Assembly: GCA_965240325.2 (NCBI GenBank)
Contig: OZ251235.1
Span: forward strand, 1,612,001 to 1,676,000
Length of the DNA stretch: 64,000 bases
Origin: Rebecca billardiae RCC1528
Taxonomy: Eukaryota > Haptophyta
Direction: 5' to 3'
Shown here: one piece after another, positions 29,224 to 39,380 of the stretch
Numbering within the stretch: position 1 is the stretch's first letter
Layout: the number at the start of each line of letters is the position of its first letter
Made by a program: the position numbers and the translations under genes
Notes under the pieces: model-generated
What the model was told of the DNA's origin: nothing
The model's database searches: none
What the model saw: the letters and a program-made list of their open reading frames with translations, nothing else

Positions 29224-31197
29224 TCAGCGGCTCGCGGCCGTCGCTGGGCGGCGCCCGTTGCCGCCTGAGGGCGCCTGGCTGCCCGGCGCCTCCTCCCGCG
29301 CGCGCTTGCGCACAACGCGCTCGCACACCATCCCCGGCAGCCGGTGCGCGGCGCACATGCGATCGTGCGGCTCGCCCGGCATGCGGAAGGCCGGCCACTT
29401 CTCGCAGCCGGCGTGCTCGCAGGTCTGCCGCCGCACGTTGACCATGCCCTCCAGCTTGTGTGGCGCGCAGAACCGAGGGGGCGTGCCCAGCATGGCGTAC
29501 GACGCCCGCTTGGCGCAGTCGGCATGCTCGCACTTGGCGTGCGGCTTGACGTTCACCATGCCCGCGCGCTTGTGCGCGGCGCAGCGGACGGGGTGCGCCG
29601 CGCCCGGCATCGCGTAGGACGGCACCGTGAGGCAGCCGGTGTGCGCGCAGGTGCGGCTGACCAGGTTGAGCATGCCCGGCAGCTTGTGCGTGGCGCACCG
29701 GCTGGCGTGCGCGTCGCCCGGCATGCCGTACGACGGGCCCTTCGTGCACTCGGCGTGCTCGCACGTGTACTTCCGCACGCTCACCATGTCCGCCGTCTTG
29801 TGCGCGGCGCAGCAGGTGGGCCGTGAGCTGCCCGGCACGCAGAAGGTTGGGGTGACGGCGCAGCCGGCGTGCGCGCACTTGCGCGCGTGCAGGCCGACCA
29901 TGCCGTCCAGCCTGTGCGCGGCGCACCGGCGGGCGCGCGTCTCGCCCTCCACGCCGTACGACGGCCACGTCATGCAGCCGGGGTGCTGGCACATCGGGCG
30001 CTTCGCGCTGACCATCCCCGGCAGCTTGTGCGCGCCACAGCGGGTGAACCGCTCGTCGCCCGGCATACCGTAGATGGGCCGCGTCGTGCAGCCTTCGCAC
30101 TCGCACGTGCGGCGGCGCGGATTGCTGACCACACTGGCCTGCCGCCCGGCGCGCCTGCGCGGGGGAGTCGGGGCGGCTGGGCCCGCTGGGCCCGTCTGGG
30201 CGGTGGTCTGGCCACCGGACCCTCCCGCACCGGCCGTGAGGAGGAGTGGAGGCGGCACCGGCGGCGGTGTCGCGTCGTCGGTGCGCGGCGGGCCAGGGCC
30301 CACGGCCCGGGCCGCGCCCTCACTGGCTCGCCGCCGACGTTCGGCGGCGCCCGTTGCCATGCGCTCCTGCGCCTCCTCCCGCGCGCGCTTGCGCACAACG
30401 CGCTCGCACACCATCCCCGGCAGCCGGTGCGCGTTGCACATGCGATCGCGCGGCTCGCCCGGCATGCGGAAGGCCGGCCACTTCTCGCAGCCGGCGTGCT
30501 CGCAGGTCTGCCGGCGCACGTTGACCATGCCCTCCAGCTTGTGCGTGGCGCAGAGTCGAGCGGACGCGCCCGGCATGCCGTACGACGGCCTCTTCGCGCA
30601 CTCGGCGTGCTCGCACTTGGGCTGCTTGACGTTGACCATGTCGGTCACCTTGTGCGCGGCGCAGCTCACGGCATACGCCGCGCCCGGCATGGCGTACGAC
30701 GGCACCTTCGTGCACCACGGGTGGGTGCACGTGCGGCTCACCACGTTGACCATGCCCTCCAGCTTGTGCGTGGCGCAGAATCGAGCGGGCGCGCCCGGCA
30801 TGCCGTACGACGGGCCCTTCGCGCAGTCGGCGTGTTCGCACGTCTGGGTGCGATGGCTGACCATGTCCGCCGTCTTGTGCGCAGCGCAGCAGATGGGGCG
30901 CGGGCCGCCCGGCAGGCCGTACGTCGGGGTGACCGAGCAGCCGGCGTGTGCGCACTTGCGCGCGTGCAGGCCGACCATGCCCTCCAGCCTGTGCGCGGCG
31001 CACCGGCGGGCGCGCGTCTCGCCCTCCACGCCGTACGACGGCCACGTCATGCAGCCGGGGTGCTCGCACATCGGGCGCGTGGAGCTCACCATCCCCGGCA
31101 GCTTGTGCGTGCCGCATCGGGTGAACTCCGCCTCGCCCGGCATGCCGTAGATCGGCCGCGTCGTGCAGCCTTCGCACTCGCACGTGCGGCGAGGCAT
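29224..31197 (-). CDS. EsV-1-7 repeat protein with 14 repeats in two blocks
   Basis: Intronless, 657 residues from the ATG at 31197. The protein consists of Cys/His repeats C-X4-C-X15/16-C-X2-H followed by about 12 residues, the definition of the EsV-1-7 motif. Seven repeats (about residues 6-280) are followed by a charged and Pro/Gly-rich linker (about 281-375, starting VVRKRAREEA) and seven more repeats (about 376-630). The two blocks match repeat by repeat, including CECEGCTTRPIYGMPG at the start and CEHAGCEKWPAFRMPG at the end, so the gene arose by internal duplication. Spacing and ligands suggest one zinc per repeat. The best-studied member, IMMEDIATE UPRIGHT of Ectocarpus, controls early development; the molecular role is unknown and should not be assumed here. 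No signal peptide or membrane segment. Confidence 0.88.
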   Translation of the reverse strand: MPRRTCECEGCTTRPIYGMPGEAEFTRCGTHKLPGMVSSTRPMCEHPGCMTWPSYGVEGETRARRCAAHRLEGMVGLHARKCAHAGCSVTPTYGLPGGPRPICCAAHKTADMVSHRTQTCEHADCAKGPSYGMPGAPARFCATHKLEGMVNVVSRTCTHPWCTKVPSYAMPGAAYAVSCAAHKVTDMVNVKQPKCEHAECAKRPSYGMPGASARLCATHKLEGMVNVRRQTCEHAGCEKWPAFRMPGEPRDRMCNAHRLPGMVCERVVRKRAREEAQERMATGAAERRRRASEGAARAVGPGPPRTDDATPPPVPPPLLLTAGAGGSGGQTTAQTGPAGPAAPTPPRRRAGRQASVVSNPRRRTCECEGCTTRPIYGMPGDERFTRCGAHKLPGMVSAKRPMCQHPGCMTWPSYGVEGETRARRCAAHRLDGMVGLHARKCAHAGCAVTPTFCVPGSSRPTCCAAHKTADMVSVRKYTCEHAECTKGPSYGMPGDAHASRCATHKLPGMLNLVSRTCAHTGCLTVPSYAMPGAAHPVRCAAHKRAGMVNVKPHAKCEHADCAKRASYAMLGTPPRFCAPHKLEGMVNVRRQTCEHAGCEKWPAFRMPGEPHDRMCAAHRLPGMVCERVVRKRAREEAPGSQAPSGGNGRRPATAASR

Positions 31198-32995
31198 GAT
31201 GGTGCGGCGGTGTGCAGGGAAAGCTTGGGGCAAGGTCGTCGTCAGCCCCCCCAACCGATTGAAAGCTGTTCGGGTGGGGTGCTGGTGCTTTCTGGCAGTG
31301 CACACCAGTCCTGCGCGCCGCCCGGGCCGGTCCCGGCAAACTCAAATTCGCCCCCTTCCCGGACGCGCGTGGCGCCGCGCCGGACCTCCCCGTCCGGCCG
31401 TTCCAGGGTCCAGTTTCAAAGTTGGATGGAACTGTCTTGTCAACTTGACCTTTGGCGCCCACGCGGCGAGGGCGACGACGGGCGTACACGGGGCCGGCAC
31501 GGGGCCGGCGCCCTCTCGCAAGCCGCGGACGCGCACCGTGCCTCCTCCTCGCACGCTGCTAGCTTCATCTGGGGCCATGCGGTGTTTTGCTGCCGACCGC
31601 AGCTCAAGTTCCACGGCTGGTCAAGGTTCGGCTTGCGACCTCGCCGCTGGTGCTTGCAAGAAGGTACACGAGTTGGTCGAACTCCCGCGCGCCCGCTCTA
31701 CGCTTGTCGACGCCCTCTGAAGGTGTCTCGGGGGGGCATGTGGGGCAGTGGAATGCAATGGGTCGGCATTGACTCTCAGTCTCCCAGCGCGCAGGCCACG
31801 CAGCGCGGATGTGGTGCCCGCATGGCCCGGTAATGCGGGCGCGACATGTCTGCCTGGTCTACCCAAGGCCTGCCGCACCGCGAAGCGAGTGCTCAGGAGC
31901 GTGTGCCGAGCGTGCCAGCCCCGCCGAGACGGGGCACTTCGTAGGGAAATGCGGGCTCAATTTCCATCCTGGCTCAAGTTCCAACGTGAACGAGCGCTCC
32001 ATACCGTACGGACGTTGAGCCAGGGGCCCTTGGTTGAGTGTGGGCGATGGGCTATCTCGCCTGCCTGAGCTGTGTGCGTCTCTTATTCTTAGTCAACTGT
32101 AGAAGAGCGCAGGCGCGCATGTCCACCGCGGCGCGCGGATCTGCCGCCGCCTGCGTTTCCTCCGCCCGTGCCAGCACGCACAATCACGCCGACGGCCGAT
32201 GGAACGGTCTACTGACGGTAGCGCCTGCCCTGTTCTGCCTGTTCAGGCTGTTGTCGAAACGCACCAACTCGGCCAGTCGGAGCATGGGCGCAGAAGACCT
32301 GTCGGGAAGCCGCGAGAGATGAGCGCCCGGAAGGCCCGAAGGGGTTACGCCGAGGTACTGCCATTACTAGACCAGCCCGTGACCTTAGCAGAGTCCTCAC
32401 ACCTGGCGCGCCGTCGCACATCGATCGGCACAGCCCTCGCGGCTCGCCTACTGTACGCGCACGCGCACGTTAGACCGCAGCGGAGCGATTCTGGCAGAAG
32501 CGAAGCTCACTACTACTCACTAGCTGCCCCGAGTGCCCAGCGGCGCGGCTTCGGCCGGGCCATACTGTCAGATCTGAGCAGTTAATATAGCCAATATAGT
32601 GAATACTCATGATGAGAATAGTTATAGGTAAACTGATAATACTGATCCGTGATCGGAGTAGGCCATTTAATTCTATAGGCTTCAGACGAAATGTTTTCGC
32701 TGAGTCAGTGGTGAGTGGGCCGGCCCCCGACGTGACGGAGCTGAACGTATTGGGGCTGGGACGGGTGGCCTCAGCAGTGAATACTCATTGACTGAGTATA
32801 GCCTGGCCCCTTATACCTAGACACAGCAGTACAGTAACTACTCAGAGTACTGTCTGTCGGGTCGGCAGCGCCGCCGGGTCAGCCGCCTGGCAGGCGCCCT
32901 CAGCCGGAGCCGTGCAAGGCCGTGAAGGCGCAGTGCCGGATGATGTCCCGCCAATAAGTCGGCCACAGCCGCCAAAGCGCACGCGTTGATTGATG
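31198..32995. other. Intergenic, no confident gene
   Basis: 5' flank of the EsV-1-7 gene, then GC-rich DNA with short frames on both strands but no recognised protein. It contains the repeat at 32054-32100. 32580-32850 is lower in GC. Confidence 0.4.
32054..32100. repeat. Copy of the CTGAGCTGTGTGCGTCTC terminal repeat
   Basis: Same sequence as the right arm of the hairpin at 54797-54874, including the trailing AGTCAACTGTA. A single arm is present here. Confidence 0.8.
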
Positions 32996-33643
32996 TCAGC
33001 GAGAGAGCACAACCCCACGCTCAGAGCGCGGCACGTGCGGGCACCAGAACCGATCTTGGCCACACTTGTTGCACTGCGGCGTAGTGAGGCTCCCGGTCGC
33101 CACATCAAATGGGGTTGCAACCGGCACACGCCTCGCGAACTCGCCCGTTGAGAACTCGGAGCCCGTCGAAATGTCGGAGCAACTATTGATCACGTCCTCA
33201 GGCCTCGCATTCGCGCCGTGTCGTGCGGCCGCCTTCGCCTCGCGTGTCGTCCGCTCCTTCCACTCGTTCAATCCGCGCACACGATCCTGCCGCATGCTGT
33301 GCCGAGGCGCGCTCGAGCCGAAGGCCACGGGCTGCGTTGGCGCCTCGAGATGCCACGTCTTTTTGTTGTCGACGTTGATGGCCCACGTCTTGCGGACGGG
33401 CGCGCGCGCAAACTCGATGGACGCCTCCGTGACTGGCAGCGCCGGGCCGAACACGGGCTTGCTGATTCCAGCGATGACCATCGGTTCACGAGTGCTGCGC
33501 GCCGCGGTCCCTCGCCCTGGCATCTGGTAGTGAACCGAGCGCATCTCACGAGGAAGCCCGTGAAGATCCCGCTCGCGAGCGTAGGCCGCCAGAGCGTTGC
33601 GCTCCAGAAGGGCGGCATCCGGCCTGGGCGCGAACTGCGCCAT
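32996..33643 (-). CDS. Conserved-looking protein of unknown function
   Basis: Intronless, 215 residues from the ATG at 33643. Amino-acid use is balanced, unlike shadow frames. Visible features are a basic, Arg-rich N-terminal third, a KTWAINVDNKKTWHLEAP segment, a charged helix with LNEWKERTTREAKAAARHG, a Ser-rich stretch, and a C-terminal CNKCGQDRFWCPH that could bind a metal. No signal peptide or membrane segment. I do not recognise the family. Confidence 0.5.
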   Translation of the reverse strand: MAQFAPRPDAALLERNALAAYARERDLHGLPREMRSVHYQMPGRGTAARSTREPMVIAGISKPVFGPALPVTEASIEFARAPVRKTWAINVDNKKTWHLEAPTQPVAFGSSAPRHSMRQDRVRGLNEWKERTTREAKAAARHGANARPEDVINSCSDISTGSEFSTGEFARRVPVATPFDVATGSLTTPQCNKCGQDRFWCPHVPRSERGVVLSR

Positions 33644-34035
33644 CCTCACTGGCCGTTTGAAAGAGTCCGCGGCTGTACACCAGAATTCGGAATAATTCCC
33701 ATTCCGGATGAATTCCAGTCCTGGACTCCTGGAGTCGTACAGTAAACCGTGGCGTCCACTTACACCACTGTCACGACCACGTGTAAAACCACCACCATTG
33801 CTACCTCAGGACAACGACTGGACAACAATCGCACGACGCGAGCTGAGTGAGCGCCATCGGAGCCCCCGGCGCCGGAGCGGGGCCGCGTCCAGGCTGTTCA
33901 TTCGGACACACTACACAGTCCACTGCGACCGTCGGTCGTGACGACCACCCGCGCTACCGCTACGCCGGCGGCACGGTCCGTGCTTTCGCCTTTTCGGCTC
34001 CCGGTGGCACTGGCGCGGCGACAACGAGACGACGG

Positions 34036-34950
34036 CTATGCCATCGGCGTGATCGGCGTCGCCGGCGACGCGATCGTGGGCGTGGCGGGCCCTTTGCCCC
34101 CGGAGCCTCGGGCCGCTGCCGGGCTGCGGAAGTTCCCGCGCTGCGCGGCGGGCGTTGTTGGCTCGGGCTTTGGCTCGCCCTGCAGCACGAGCGGGTCGGC
34201 GCAGCACCACACGCGGTACAGCGCCTCCTCGAACTGCGGCGGCGCGCTGCCCGCGCCGTCCTCCGCGCCCTCCGCCCCGCCGCCACCAGCCCCGAAGCCG
34301 TGCACGTGCGCGCCCTCGGCGAGCGCCGTGTGCAGCAGCACGCGCACGACCTCGTACGCGCCGCGCTCGCCGTACTCGGCGAGCGCATCGGCATTGTTCG
34401 CCTCGACACCGCCCTCGAGCTCGGCGAGCTGGAGGCCCGCGGCGCGCGCGATCTCGTCGGCGCACAGCTTGAGCTGGCACCGCTCCTCGAGCGGGAGCGC
34501 GCGCCAGAGCGACAGCCAGATCGAGTGCACGCGCTCCCGCCGCTCCTGCAGCTGCGAGAGCGCGCGGAAGTAGTCCAACGTGACCTCGTGCTTGATCGCG
34601 TCGACGTGCGAGAAGTAGATGGTCCAGAAGGCCTGGTCGTCCATCAGGGACGGGACCATGCGATCACGCACGCCCTGCAAGTGCCCGTCGAACTGCAGCG
34701 CGTCGAGGGCGAGCGCCGGGTCCACCGTGTGGAGCGGCGCCGGGCTGAGCGCGCCGTCGCGCTCAAACGCACGCTCGCCGTGCCGCGAGGTGAGCAGCAC
34801 GCCGTCCGAGCTCGAGAGGAGCCGCACCTTGCGGCGCGCGAGCCAGAGCACGGGGTCGGGTACGCCCACCCACAGCGCCGACTGCGCTGAGCCACCCCCG
34901 CGCTCGCGGTCGCGCTTGTCGTGGGCGGACGTGGAGAGTTCCTGCCCCAT
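34036..34950 (-). CDS. BSD-domain protein, possibly N-myristoylated
   Basis: Intronless, 304 residues. The ATG at 34950 starts MGQELSTS, a good N-myristoylation signal (Gly2, Ser6). Residues about 70-125 contain VRDRMVPSLMDDQAFWTIYF then SHVDAIKHE; the FW..YF pair after a proline-bearing helix is the hallmark of BSD domains, found in TFIIH p62, synapse-associated and DOS2-like proteins. The following region (DYFRALSQLQERRERVHSIW and beyond) is helical with no recognised motif. The last 60 residues are Pro/Ala/Gly-rich and probably disordered. Role unknown; a lipid-anchored BSD protein would fit membrane-associated members better than TFIIH. Divergent from the next gene. Confidence 0.6.
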   Translation of the reverse strand: MGQELSTSAHDKRDRERGGGSAQSALWVGVPDPVLWLARRKVRLLSSSDGVLLTSRHGERAFERDGALSPAPLHTVDPALALDALQFDGHLQGVRDRMVPSLMDDQAFWTIYFSHVDAIKHEVTLDYFRALSQLQERRERVHSIWLSLWRALPLEERCQLKLCADEIARAAGLQLAELEGGVEANNADALAEYGERGAYEVVRVLLHTALAEGAHVHGFGAGGGGAEGAEDGAGSAPPQFEEALYRVWCCADPLVLQGEPKPEPTTPAAQRGNFRSPAAARGSGGKGPATPTIASPATPITPMA

Positions 34951-35114
34951 CGTCGAAAAGCGTGCACCGCTTGAACCGCGGTCCCGGCTCCGGTTCCACC
35001 CGTCGGGCCGCCCGCCCGGTCCGGGCGCGGTTTTGGCGAGCGGGCACGCCGGCACGCCGTTCAAGGCTGACAAGCATTTGAACGCCGCCCGAGCGAACGT
35101 CGTCCGCCGCCACC
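34951..35114. promoter_or_regulatory. Shared divergent promoter region, BSD / ricin-PHD gene
   Basis: Only 164 bp separates two opposed ATGs, so the two promoters must overlap. The plus gene has a strong GCCACCATG start context at its right end. Confidence 0.5.
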
Positions 35115-35780
35115 ATGCGCACGCGGAGCGCCGTCGGCGCGCTCCTCGTCGCGTCCGCCGCAGTTTGCGGCTCATCCTGGCTGGCCGACATCCGCACGAT
35201 CGTCCCGGCTCAGATCGCGGCCGTCCTCCCCGCCGGCCACGTCTGCCTCGAGACGAGCACAGGGCTGTGCCTCGAGCGCGCAGACAAGCCGAGGCTCGCG
35301 CCGTGCGCCGTCGTGCCATCCGCGAGCAAGCTGCGCTGGCGCGCCGAGGGGAGCCGGCTGGTGCTTGTCGGCACATCACGCTGCCTCGATTGGGCCGGCC
35401 TCGCCTGGCTCCGCTGGCTCGTCCCCCAGCGCCTCGTCGTGCGCGAGTGTGCCAGGGTCGTGCACCGGTGGGAGAGCACCACGCCGCTGTGTGGCACCGG
35501 CGGCGCGTGCTTCGGCCGGCGCCGGCTGGACGCCGGCATCGCCCACCGCGTGCAGTCAACCGAGCTCGACGCGCACGTGCGCGCCGCGCCTCGCGGCTGG
35601 CTGGCCGCATTCGCCGCGCTCGCGTGCGTGCTCACGCTCGGCGCGGCGGGCGCTGCCGCCGCGTCGCGCGGCGCGGGCAAGCTGCAGCTGCTGACGAGCG
35701 CACCGCGCTCGGTGTTCGGGTCAGCGTCGACGCAGGCGGCTGCGGCCGCGCACGCTCGCACGCCCGGGGTGGGCCCGACC

Positions 35781-35812
<32 letters not shown>

Positions 35813-36620
35813 TCTCCCGCCCGTGCAGACGCCGCGCGTTCCGTTCACGCCAAAGCTCTGGTCGCGGCCGGCGCCTGTGCAGACCTCTCCCGAGTCATCC
35901 CGCGCCTCGTCGACGCCGCACCGGCACAGCGCGGTGGCGGGGAGCAAGATCCTCAAGCGCAAGCGCGTCAAGAAGCACCACGCCCCGCCGCCCCCCGCCG
36001 AGCCCGCCCCGCCCGCCTCCATCCTCCCGTCCTTCCTGGTGCTCAAGGCGCCGCCGCCGCCCAAGCTCGGCTCGCAGGCGTCGGGGCCGTCCGCGAGCGG
36101 CGGCGCGGCCAAGGGCGAGTCGGCGCCGCGCACGCCGGTGAGCGGGAGGTCTGCGGCGCCCTTCTCGCCTGCCAAGGTGGGCTCGGCGATCCGCGAGGCC
36201 ATCGCCATGGCCTCGCCCCGCCGCTTTGCCCACCTCGACGACGTGCGCGCGGCCATCATGTTTGCGCCGTCCGCCGGTGTGTCGCCCTCGTCGTCCGCAG
36301 AGTCGTCGGCCGACATGTCCGGGGACACGTCGTCGGACGACGAGGAGACCGACCTGGCCAACACGGTGCACGCGATGTCGTTCAAGGCGGAGCTCCTCGA
36401 GGCCGTGCTCGACTGGTCGATGCGCCGCGGCCGCTCGCTGCCGCCAAAGACCTTCTGCCGCTCGTGCAACGAGCTCATTGTCTCAGCGCCGCCCTCGTCG
36501 CCGCGCACGGTGCACATCGGCTGCGTCGGCTGCCACACGGTGTGGCACAGGCAGTGCTTGACGCGCGGGCGCATATCGCGCGCCGCCGAGTTCACGTGCT
36601 CGGACTGCATCGAGGGCTGA
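35115..36620 (+). CDS. Single-pass membrane protein: ricin-like lumenal part, cytosolic PHD-like finger
   Basis: Intronless, 501 residues, start in a GCCACCATGC context. Residues 1-24 look like a signal peptide or anchor. Residues about 43-135 have paired Cys and CLE/CLD...W spacing like a ricin B-type beta-trefoil (VCLETSTGLCLERAD, RCLDW, VVHRWES). A membrane helix follows at about 164-187 (WLAAFAALACVLTLGAAGAA), then a long Pro-rich disordered region with an 11-proline run and a basic KILKRKRVKKHH patch. The end (about 450-500) is CRSCNEL...GCVGCHTVWHRQC...CSDC, the C4HC3 ligand order of a PHD finger. A PHD-like finger on a membrane protein with an outer lectin-like part is unusual. The ricin-like call is weaker than the finger. 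Confidence 0.65.
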
Positions 36621-39380
36621 TGGCGCGCAGGGGAGGTGGTGGTCGCTGGGGGATGGCGCCGTAATGGCCGATCGGCGGGCCGCTCAGGAGTCAGGCTGGC
36701 ATACTCATTCTATGATTTAACGACACAGGTAGGACGACGCGGGTCTCCTGATTCGTCGGCGGCAGTGCCCGATCGTCGTGACACGAACTCGAAGCGGGGA
36801 TTCGGGGGGAAGTCGCCAGTGCCCAGTCGCCGTCGGCGTCACTGGTGCGGCACGGAGCATAGCCTGCACCGCGATCGTAAAGCTTGAGCGCGGCCTTGAG
36901 CTGCTGGAGCGCGGTCCACCGGCACCTGCGCTGCGCGGCCTCGCATGGCCCTGCTGTGCCCCGAGCGAGGGATACTCGCTAGCTAAATAATAATAAATTA
37001 ATAAATATTAAAGTGGCCGCGGTGTACGAATGCGTTAGGACCAATGAACTGACGATGGCAATAGTAACAGTGTTAGGGGGGCCAAAGTGGCTAACTGTGA
37101 CGTGACTGACGGCTACGAGCGCTGGTCCTAGCGAGTGTTTAGCGCTGATTTCGGGCTGGATCATTTGCCCTCTGGAGGGGTCTGGGCCAGCCAAGGAAAA
37201 AAAGCAGGTGCACATACCCTGAATATAGGGCGTAACGGCTAGCATATTTACTTATTAGAACGAGCCTGAACTTATTGGAAACGGTATGTAACGGCCGTCC
37301 TATGTGTGACATGTAGAGCATGTCGACCTCACTTTGATAGAGCATCTCAGCAAGATCGTTCTGAGTCCCCAGCAGCAGCAGGTCCCAACATGCGATATAG
37401 GCTGTGTACTGGCAGGCTGTCAAACACGTATAGTTTCCCGGAAGCCACTGGTCGTTACATATCCACCGTGTATATCGGCGCCATGCTGATGAATACAGTC
37501 TCGTAAGATCTCGAGCTGCGAGATACGCTTTCAGACTGTGTATACGGCCACGCGTACGGCCGTATTGCAGACATGATGGACCCAAAGCACCGGCCCCATG
37601 TCCTCAGCCCGGGAGTACTCTCGATCATAGTCAAGGTTTGAAGTCACTCGAGCCAACCGTCACCGCTCCATGGCCGATACATACGAGGCAGGTCAAATCT
37701 GTCGTCGTCGCAGTGCGGCACAGTGCCGAGCATGCGATTCGGCAGCAAACACCTGCTCCAGGCGGTGGCTGACGTCTCTGCGCCAAACCAGGCTGGATGG
37801 GATCGGTCCATATAGGCACGCTCTACCCTGTTCCGCGCTAATTATGGGCTTTGGGGCGGGTATTCGGCCTACAGAGGCTGATCCGGCGCTGTTCGGCGCT
37901 CCTGGCTGACTGCGCGGAGCCCAACGGCACGCGCCGGCGTGTGCGAGATGTCAAGATTGAGACGGTCTCTGACGCTCCCGCCGGTCGTGGGCGCACCAGG
38001 GTGCATGGGGGCCCATCTGCATCTGCTTCTGCAGGCATGCGCGTCCCAGGGGCGCGCTTGCAGGCACGGTCGAGTGCACGTCGGACCTGTCGAATGAGCC
38101 ATCCGCAGCCTGCGAGCACGTCCGCGACGTCCTGAGAGGCGAATGGGAGGCGCCCCGACGCCATCTGGGGTTACGCGTGACCCATACCCAACGTGCTGAC
38201 CATCGCAAGTGCCACGGCAGGTGCAAACACGGGCCCTACGAGCGGAACATGGCATTTGTGGGCTCCGCGGAGGTGTTGCGCGCGAGCTCGCGCCGGTCTG
38301 CTGACGGCGATTTCGGCGCAGTAGGGCAGGTTAGGCGAGCTGGGCATCCACATACATACATGGGCACTTGGTGCGAGCATCGATCTCAACTGTGCGAGTT
38401 GATCATGAGCCACACCGTGCGGTAGCGTGATGAGCGTACGCAGCGCGCCAACTCAAGCCGGCCGACGCGCGCCGCGCGCGGCGCGAGGTGGCCAAGAAGC
38501 GGGTGGTGAGCCGCTGGTGGCGCAAAGACAAGGGTCAGCAGCGCCCACCAGCGTCACGCGCGCGCGCTCCCGAGACCATCTCGGCGTCTAATAGGTCGCG
38601 AGCGCGCGGCGGTCCACTGCCTCCGGCCGCTCGTGCTCGAGCGGAACCGAGCTCTGAGCTCCCGAAGGCGTCGGAGCTCGATTTTCGAGCGGGGTCCGAG
38701 AAAAAGGCTCCGCGCCACCCTAAAAGGCCGAGGGAGGAGCGAAAATGCGCCGCGGCTTGGATTTTCTTTTTTAATTGGGCGGTTTGGCCCCCCTAGTAAC
38801 AGCCCTTCGACTTCAGTCATCGATTGACTCAGTCACATCGTGGCCCGCGACGAGAGTCACGAGGCGGCCAGTGACGCCCTGACGAGTGAGTGTCAGTGAG
38901 TCGAGTCGGACGCCCCACGGCCACGCGGGTGACACTAGTGACTCCGACCGTGGGCTCAGCCGCACGGAGCGGCACGGACGGGCACTCGGGAGTCGGGGCG
39001 GCCGGGCAGAACCGCTCAGCAGCTGCTGCACTACTCTGTACTCAGCACTGCATGCGGGCCGACATCGCCGCCATCGACATTGCCATTCAATATTCATATA
39101 GATATATATATTCGCCGGCCGATTCGGCTCGTGTTTCGCAGGAGGGACTCCCGGAGGTGACCGCAGCGGCCGCAGCGCGGTCCGGGTCCCAACCAACTGG
39201 CACCGCGCGTCCCGCCGTCCGGTAGTCGGTACCGCACCGCCGTCGGCGCCCGGCCGTCGCTGTCCCGCGTCCGCTATTTCGGGCGTCGCCCTGTCCGTCA
39301 CGCCTGCCGTCTGCCGTCAGCGGCCAGAGAGTGAGAGACTTAGCTCGAGACTTCGCACGTCCCTCGTCTGATGAATCAAC
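36621..39380. other. Long gene-poor stretch
   Basis: 2.7 kb of mixed composition. A 148-codon minus frame at 37139-37585 has a non-random look (many Tyr, Leu and Trp residues) but no recognised domain and no homologous copy in the window. The rest shows nothing coding. An AT-rich patch lies at 36978-37012. Confidence 0.4.

Noticed and set aside
29033-31833. Long plus-strand frames opposite the EsV-1-7 gene
   Set aside because: Their repeat pattern is the mirror of the Cys/His repeats; the minus frame gives invariant metal-ligand spacing.
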